From Brachionus plicatilis (Eukaryota; Rotifera; Eurotatoria; Ploima; Brachionidae): a stretch of 64,000 nt of DNA. The stretch is taken from the NCBI GenBank assembly GCA_010279815.1, contig QEOQ01000640.1, positions 268,282 through 332,281 of the forward strand, written 5' to 3'. Below are positions 60,486 to 64,000 of the stretch, piece after piece (position 1 is the first letter of the stretch; each line of letters begins with the position of its first letter). The notes under the pieces are model-generated. The model was not told the origin of the DNA. It saw only the letters and a list, made by a program, of their open reading frames with translations, and did not search any database. Position numbers and translations under genes: made by a program.

Positions 60486-60954
60486 GAGGAAAAATTATAG
60501 AATTTTTCTTTTATCAAATATTTCAAATTTAATATTATAATTTTTGCCTTTTTCGAGGTTAGTAATTCTTATGTATAATTTAAAATTATAATTTATTGGC
60601 GCACCTTTGGTTTTGCATCTTTTTAAGTAATGTTGGTTGTGTATACGCGACAACTGCGCTATTTAATATTTTCAAAGTAAAAAAATCGCAACTATTTGCT
60701 GAATATTTTGACAAAATCAAATATTGTTGTCAATTATTTGAAATTTTACTACCGGAAATATTTGTAATAATAACGCCGCATTAAATGCCCAGGAACTTAA
60801 ATTTAGAGTGTTTTACTTTAAATCGCAGAACGGGTACAGCATTTGAATTAAGTTTTACTTGAAATGACGTAATTCATATCAAATGGATTCAATGTAAAAT
60901 AGGAAATTTTTTTGGGTTTAATTTTTATTTTTATTGGTAAAACAAAATTGAAAT
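60486..60954. other. Upstream region of the USF-like gene
   Basis: Less AT-rich around 60596-60790 (GGCGCACC, AACGCCGCATTAAATGC, GATCGC-like words) but no coding frame or core promoter element that I can name. Confidence 0.35.
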
Positions 60955-61174
60955 ATTTTGGCATCTTGAAGTTTAGGATCAAAAAAATCAGATCAAATAG
61001 TATTTTGTTTATAACTTTTGAATGGTACTTGATTAAGTCTCTCTGCAAAATGCTAAATAATGCAAAATACATGCTGAATATTGTGTGAGGCTCTGCAAAA
61101 ACTCTGCATTTAAATTACGCAGTCAAATTAAACACTTTTTAATGGCGTGCATTTTGCTGCAAAATGCAGAGTTT

Positions 61175-62338
61175 TTAACACTAGAAGACCCGATTTTTTT
61201 TATACCGTTAAGTCCCAAAATGGGTTTAAAAAACCCATTTTCTAATTTAACTCTAACTAAGGTCAAAATAAAGTTTTTTTTTCAAAATAAAATTTATTTT
61301 ATGTTATTTATGCTAATTAATAGTAGCTTGATTATGGAGAAAAAAAAATGTATTATATTTAAGTCATATGATTATAAATTCTGACATAATAACATTTGAA
61401 ATAAAAGAAAAAATGAAATTTTTAATGAAAAAACTCTAATTTATAACTTTTTTCCATCTTCAAAACACTTTTGACATAAAGCTATGTTTTTTTGTTCTTT
61501 ACAACATGTACCACAACAATACTTTTTACATGAAATACAGGTAACGTTTGTTTTATTCTGATTACAAAACCTAATTTGACAATTTTTCTTATCCTTTTTT
61601 GTGTCCATTTTTTTGGATGGAGTCGAATCAACATTCAAATCAACTGATGCATGTCTTTTACGAGTAGGCGGAGTTTTTGGTGTCGTTGGTTGACTATTAG
61701 ATGAAGATGCCTGAGAATTCCTTGAACCTTTAATTGAGGGTCAACAGACTCAGCAAAAGCATTTGTACAGTCTAGTACCATTTTTACCATGCTCAAATCA
61801 AAAATGACCAAAAATGCCGATAAAGCAGTGATATCTATTCTTGAAGCTGCAAAACTTGTAGGACCACTTTTTTCATTAAAAACTATTCTTTTTCTAATAC
61901 ATGTTTCATCACCGTCATCTAACTTAGTCCAATGAACACCAGCTTTTGAAGTTTTGTCTAAATTTCTAGATTGCCCAGATGGTGGTTGTTGGTGACTGCT
62001 GCATTCAATTGGTTCATCGAATTCAGACTCACATTCATCGTCTGATGAATAATCAGAAACAAGATATAAAGTTAATAGTAAAATTATAATTTTTTTAGTG
62101 TCAAAAAGTTGAAAAATTTAACTGGGTTTAAAAAACCCCCTCCGGGACTTTATGTATAATTTTTTTTTTTGACACCAAAAAATTATAATTTATAAATTCT
62201 AACTATTAAATTACATATACAATTCAATTTCAAATTGAAGAGGAAAAAAAAATTTAAAAAAAAAATTTTTTTCTGATTTTTATTCGATTTTTTGCAAAAA
62301 AAAAGAGCTTAAAAAACCCGCGGGTCTTCTAGTGTTAA
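61175..62338. mobile_element. piggyBac-like element, TTAA-flanked, internally deleted
   Basis: TTAA occurs at both edges (61175-61178 and 62335-62338). Inside them the ends are inverted: CACTAGAAGACCCG on the left and CGGGTCTTCTAGTG on the right. Second-level inverted words (GGGTTTAAAAAACCC-like near 61220 and 62120) lie further in. TTAA target choice is the hallmark of the piggyBac superfamily. The 1156-bp body carries a minus-strand frame with the N-terminal region and the Cys-rich C-terminus of a piggyBac transposase but lacks the catalytic core, so the copy is non-autonomous. Confidence 0.8.
61441..62090 (-). pseudogene. piggyBac-like transposase, N- and C-terminal parts fused by deletion
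   Basis: The N-terminal part (about 62090-61740) reads SDYSSDDECESEFDEP, an acidic leader usual in piggyBac transposases, then a stretch ending LSMVKMVLDCTNAFAESVDP that looks like the start of the DDE domain. At about 61737 the frame shifts to a Ser/Thr/Pro-rich linker and a C-terminal zinc-binding region: CQIRFCNQNKTNVTCISC, KKYCCGTCCKEQ, LCQKCFEDGKKL. The three catalytic Asp residues and their domain are absent. The open C-terminal frame is 61638-61441 from an internal ATG. Confidence 0.7.
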
Positions 62339-62492
62339 AGACCCTCACACAATATTCAGCATGTATTTTGCATTATTTAGCATTTTGCAGAGAGACTTAA
62401 TCAAGTACCATTCAAAAGTTATAAACAAAATACTATTTGATCTGATTTTTTTGATCCTAAACTTCAAAGTGCCAATATTTTACAAAAAAATG

Positions 62493-63130
62493 GGGTCTTG
62501 TTGCTTATATGGCCAATTAACTTTTTGTCAGTTAGTGGCCAAATAACCTAATTTGTTGTCCGTCAATTTTTTTACCTGGCCACAAAAAAATTCAAAAAAA
62601 ACCAAAAGTGAAAAAAATGAGTTAGTGGATGTTTTTTCAAAAATGAGTAGGGGCGATGAATAAAGTGATGATAAATTTTAATGTAAAAGAAGTAGATAGG
62701 AATACAACTGAACTCCCTTTGTATGAGTCCGGTGGTGAAGATGAAGTTGAAGTAGTTGAAATTCCGTGTACTAGTGTGAGAAAAACAACAGCGTCTGATT
62801 TGGTAACTGTAAGCTCAATTCTCATCAAAGAGCATCAAGTTGTTTCAGAAGTTGTTGAGTCAAACAAGAGTGGAGGACAAAAAAGGAGAAAAAGACCAAG
62901 AAAAGAAGACACAAAAACCGATCAAGGTAATGAGACTGACAATAATTGAATAAATCATAAAAATTATGACTTAAGGAAAAGAAAAAATTAGATGATTTTG
63001 TTTGTAATTGGCCATATTTTTTTTTATTTGGACAGGAATTTTTTTTTAATTTTTCAATAAATTTTTTTTGGCCACTAATTGACAAAAAGTTAATTAGCCT
63101 GGCCAATTGGCCATATAAGAAACAAGACCC
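62493..63130. mobile_element. MULE-like TIR element with 9-bp target duplication
   Basis: Ends inverted: GGGTCTTGTTGCTTATATGG then CCAATTAACTTTTTGTCA on the left; the right end carries the complement (CCATATAAGAAACAAGACCC), with a short extra GGCCAATTGGCC stretch. Flanks are AAAAAAATG on the left (62484-62492) and AAAAAAAATG on the right (63131-63140), i.e. a 9-bp match; this length is typical of Mutator-like elements, though the A-run makes it weaker. The 638-bp body holds one ORF. Confidence 0.65.
62656..62949 (+). CDS. 97-aa protein with acidic middle and Arg-rich tail, encoded by a MULE-like element
   Basis: ATG to TGA. An acidic middle (YESGGEDEVEVVEIPC) is followed by a basic end: SGGQKRRKRPRKEDTKTDQG. 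The tail resembles those at 55198 and 63715. The ORF is the only one in the element and lies centrally between its TIRs. Probably what is left of the transposase 3' end after deletion, or a small element-encoded protein; the function is unknown. Confidence 0.5.
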   Translation: MNKVMINFNVKEVDRNTTELPLYESGGEDEVEVVEIPCTSVRKTTASDLVTVSSILIKEHQVVSEVVESNKSGGQKRRKRPRKEDTKTDQGNETDNN

Positions 63131-63714
63131 AAAAAAAATGAAATAAAATTAACATAATACAATTTTTATTTTTTTTGCTTTTTATAAAATTATAACGAAA
63201 AATAGCCTCGTTCGATGAAAAAAAAGTTTTTTCTTAAAATCCTGGAAGTTTATAACTTAATTTGAAATGAATTTTCATCTATTTAAAAAAAATCGCTTTT
63301 ATTGTTAAACTTTCCTTAATTATCCTATAATCAAGAAGAAAATCTGTTGCGTCGCTATACCCTTTTTGAAAATTATAAGTCTTTCTCAAATAACTCATGA
63401 TTTTTTTCCATTTTAATTTTGAATTTTCTAAAAGCTGAATTTTTTCGATGAACTTTTAAAAGTTTGCCGATGTTGTAATTGATCTCATTTGAAAACTCAT
63501 TCAAATGATTGTCATTTTTATGATGTTTTTTCTTGTTCTTTTAGGCTTTGCCGTTGAAATCTTTGGCTTATATTTCTTGTAGTAGAAAAAATATTTTTTT
63601 TTATAGAATTTTTATTTTCGAAAAATAAAAAAAAAAATTAGAAAAAATATTTTTTTTTATAGAAAAATTATTTTTAAATATAGAAAAAATACTTAAGAAA
63701 ATCGAAAAAAAATA
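63131..63714. other. AT-rich stretch before the terminal MULE remnant
   Basis: Contains repeated TAGAAAAAATATTTTTTTTT words at 63582-63690, perhaps part of the element whose coding end starts at 63715. Confidence 0.35.
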
Positions 63715-64000
63715 TTAATTTTTTCTGGGTCTTTTACGTTTCGCGGTTTGACCGTTTTGATTTTCTAAAAATTGATTATTTCCACCAATGCTCAATATTT
63801 GATTTGATGTTGTCGCTGATTGAGTTTGAATTGAAGGTTCGATATTGGCTTGTATTGATCTGAAAATTTGCACATTTAAAGGAACAGTCGTATTTCTCTC
63901 TAGAGCCGGTAGAGCCTTTTTAGAGCCGGTAGAGCAAATTAACTTTTTTTTCCAATATTGACAACTGCAAGTGCTCAATTCCCAAATCTCATTGTTTATA
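63715..64000 (-). pseudogene. MULE transposase C-terminus with interrupted SWIM motif (runs off the window)
   Basis: The minus-strand frame is open to the window edge and reads INNEIWELSTCSCQYWKKKL then IC, i.e. the CxC...C first half of a SWIM zinc-binding motif as found near the C-terminus of Mutator-like transposases. The expected CxH second half is missing: after IC come STGSKKALPALERN, encoded by a 20-bp tandem duplication (63901-63935). The frame continues with a Gln/Ser/Asn-rich stretch and ends NGQTAKRKRPRKN-stop. The catalytic DDE region would lie beyond 64000, if it still exists. Confidence 0.55.

Larger units (their letters stand above)
60955..62478. mobile_element. Hairpin element interrupted by a piggyBac insertion
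   Basis: Arms of at least 125 bp are near-perfect inverted copies: 60965-61090 and 62342-62467 (for example AGATCAAATAGTATTTTGTT and ACTTGATTAAGTCTCTCTGC). The loop of about 85 bp (61091-61174) contains CTCTGCA...TGCAGAG. The right arm resumes directly after the TTAA at 62335-62338, which shows that the piggyBac-like element inserted into the loop of an existing hairpin. A diverged copy is at 43640-43795. Confidence 0.75.

Noticed and set aside
60848..61072. Minus-strand ORF starting MYFALFSILQ and the same peptide on the plus strand at 62361
   Set aside because: These are the two inverted arms of the hairpin element read in one frame, not two genes.
1..64000. tRNA, rRNA genes and CRISPR arrays
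   Set aside because: I saw no cloverleaf with conserved TTCRA box, no rRNA-like block, and no regularly spaced direct repeats.

Overview
The window looks like a piece of a very AT-rich animal nuclear genome. It is not bacterial: genes are split by GT-AG introns, from about 50 nt to 10 kb, exon islands are less AT-rich than the introns, and the recognisable proteins belong to animal families (an LL5/PHLDB FHA-coiled-coil-PH protein and a USF-type bHLH-zip factor). The composition, mixed intron sizes and dense small DNA transposons would fit an invertebrate such as a brachionid rotifer, but that is inference and no sequence here fixes the species. Exon boundaries below were placed by eye from splice signals and reading-frame phase.

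Layout. 537-31344 (+): one about 31 kb gene of ten exons encoding a PHLDB/LL5-like protein (about 1518 aa), with long introns full of inverted-repeat elements. 31345-34552: mostly empty, one weak ORF. 34553-35699 (+): a three-exon gene for an unrecognised 348-aa protein with two CxxC pairs. 36000-40100: a transposon graveyard (MITE copies, a MULE-like C-terminal tail, hAT-like ends, a Cys-rich ORF, a reverse-transcriptase fragment, a foldback element, a hAT MITE with target-site duplication). 40734-41180 (-): a small Ser/Asn-rich ORF with a PRR15-like motif. 43-46 kb: repeats and a tentative minus-strand gene end. 47173-53322 (+): a many-exon gene for an Asn/Gln/Pro-rich protein with a helical C-terminal half, apparently with an alternative 3' end at 49208. 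53390-58164 (-): a gene ending tail-to-tail 67 bp away, encoding a secreted or single-pass membrane protein; its large intron holds a small TIR element, a MITE and an 87-base assembly gap. 58939-60485 (-): USF-like bHLH-zip transcription factor. 60955-64000: nested transposons, with a piggyBac-like element (TTAA-flanked, internally deleted) inserted in the loop of a hairpin element, next to a MULE-like element with a 9-bp target duplication, and a MULE SWIM-domain remnant at the window edge.

The host genes do not form an obvious pathway. The most coherent unexplained signal is in the mobile elements: several independent short elements each keep only a small ORF ending in an Arg/Lys-rich tail (consensus about KR-R-x-RPR-K). 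At the window end the same tail closes a protein carrying a SWIM-like zinc-binding motif, typical of Mutator-like (MULE) transposases.
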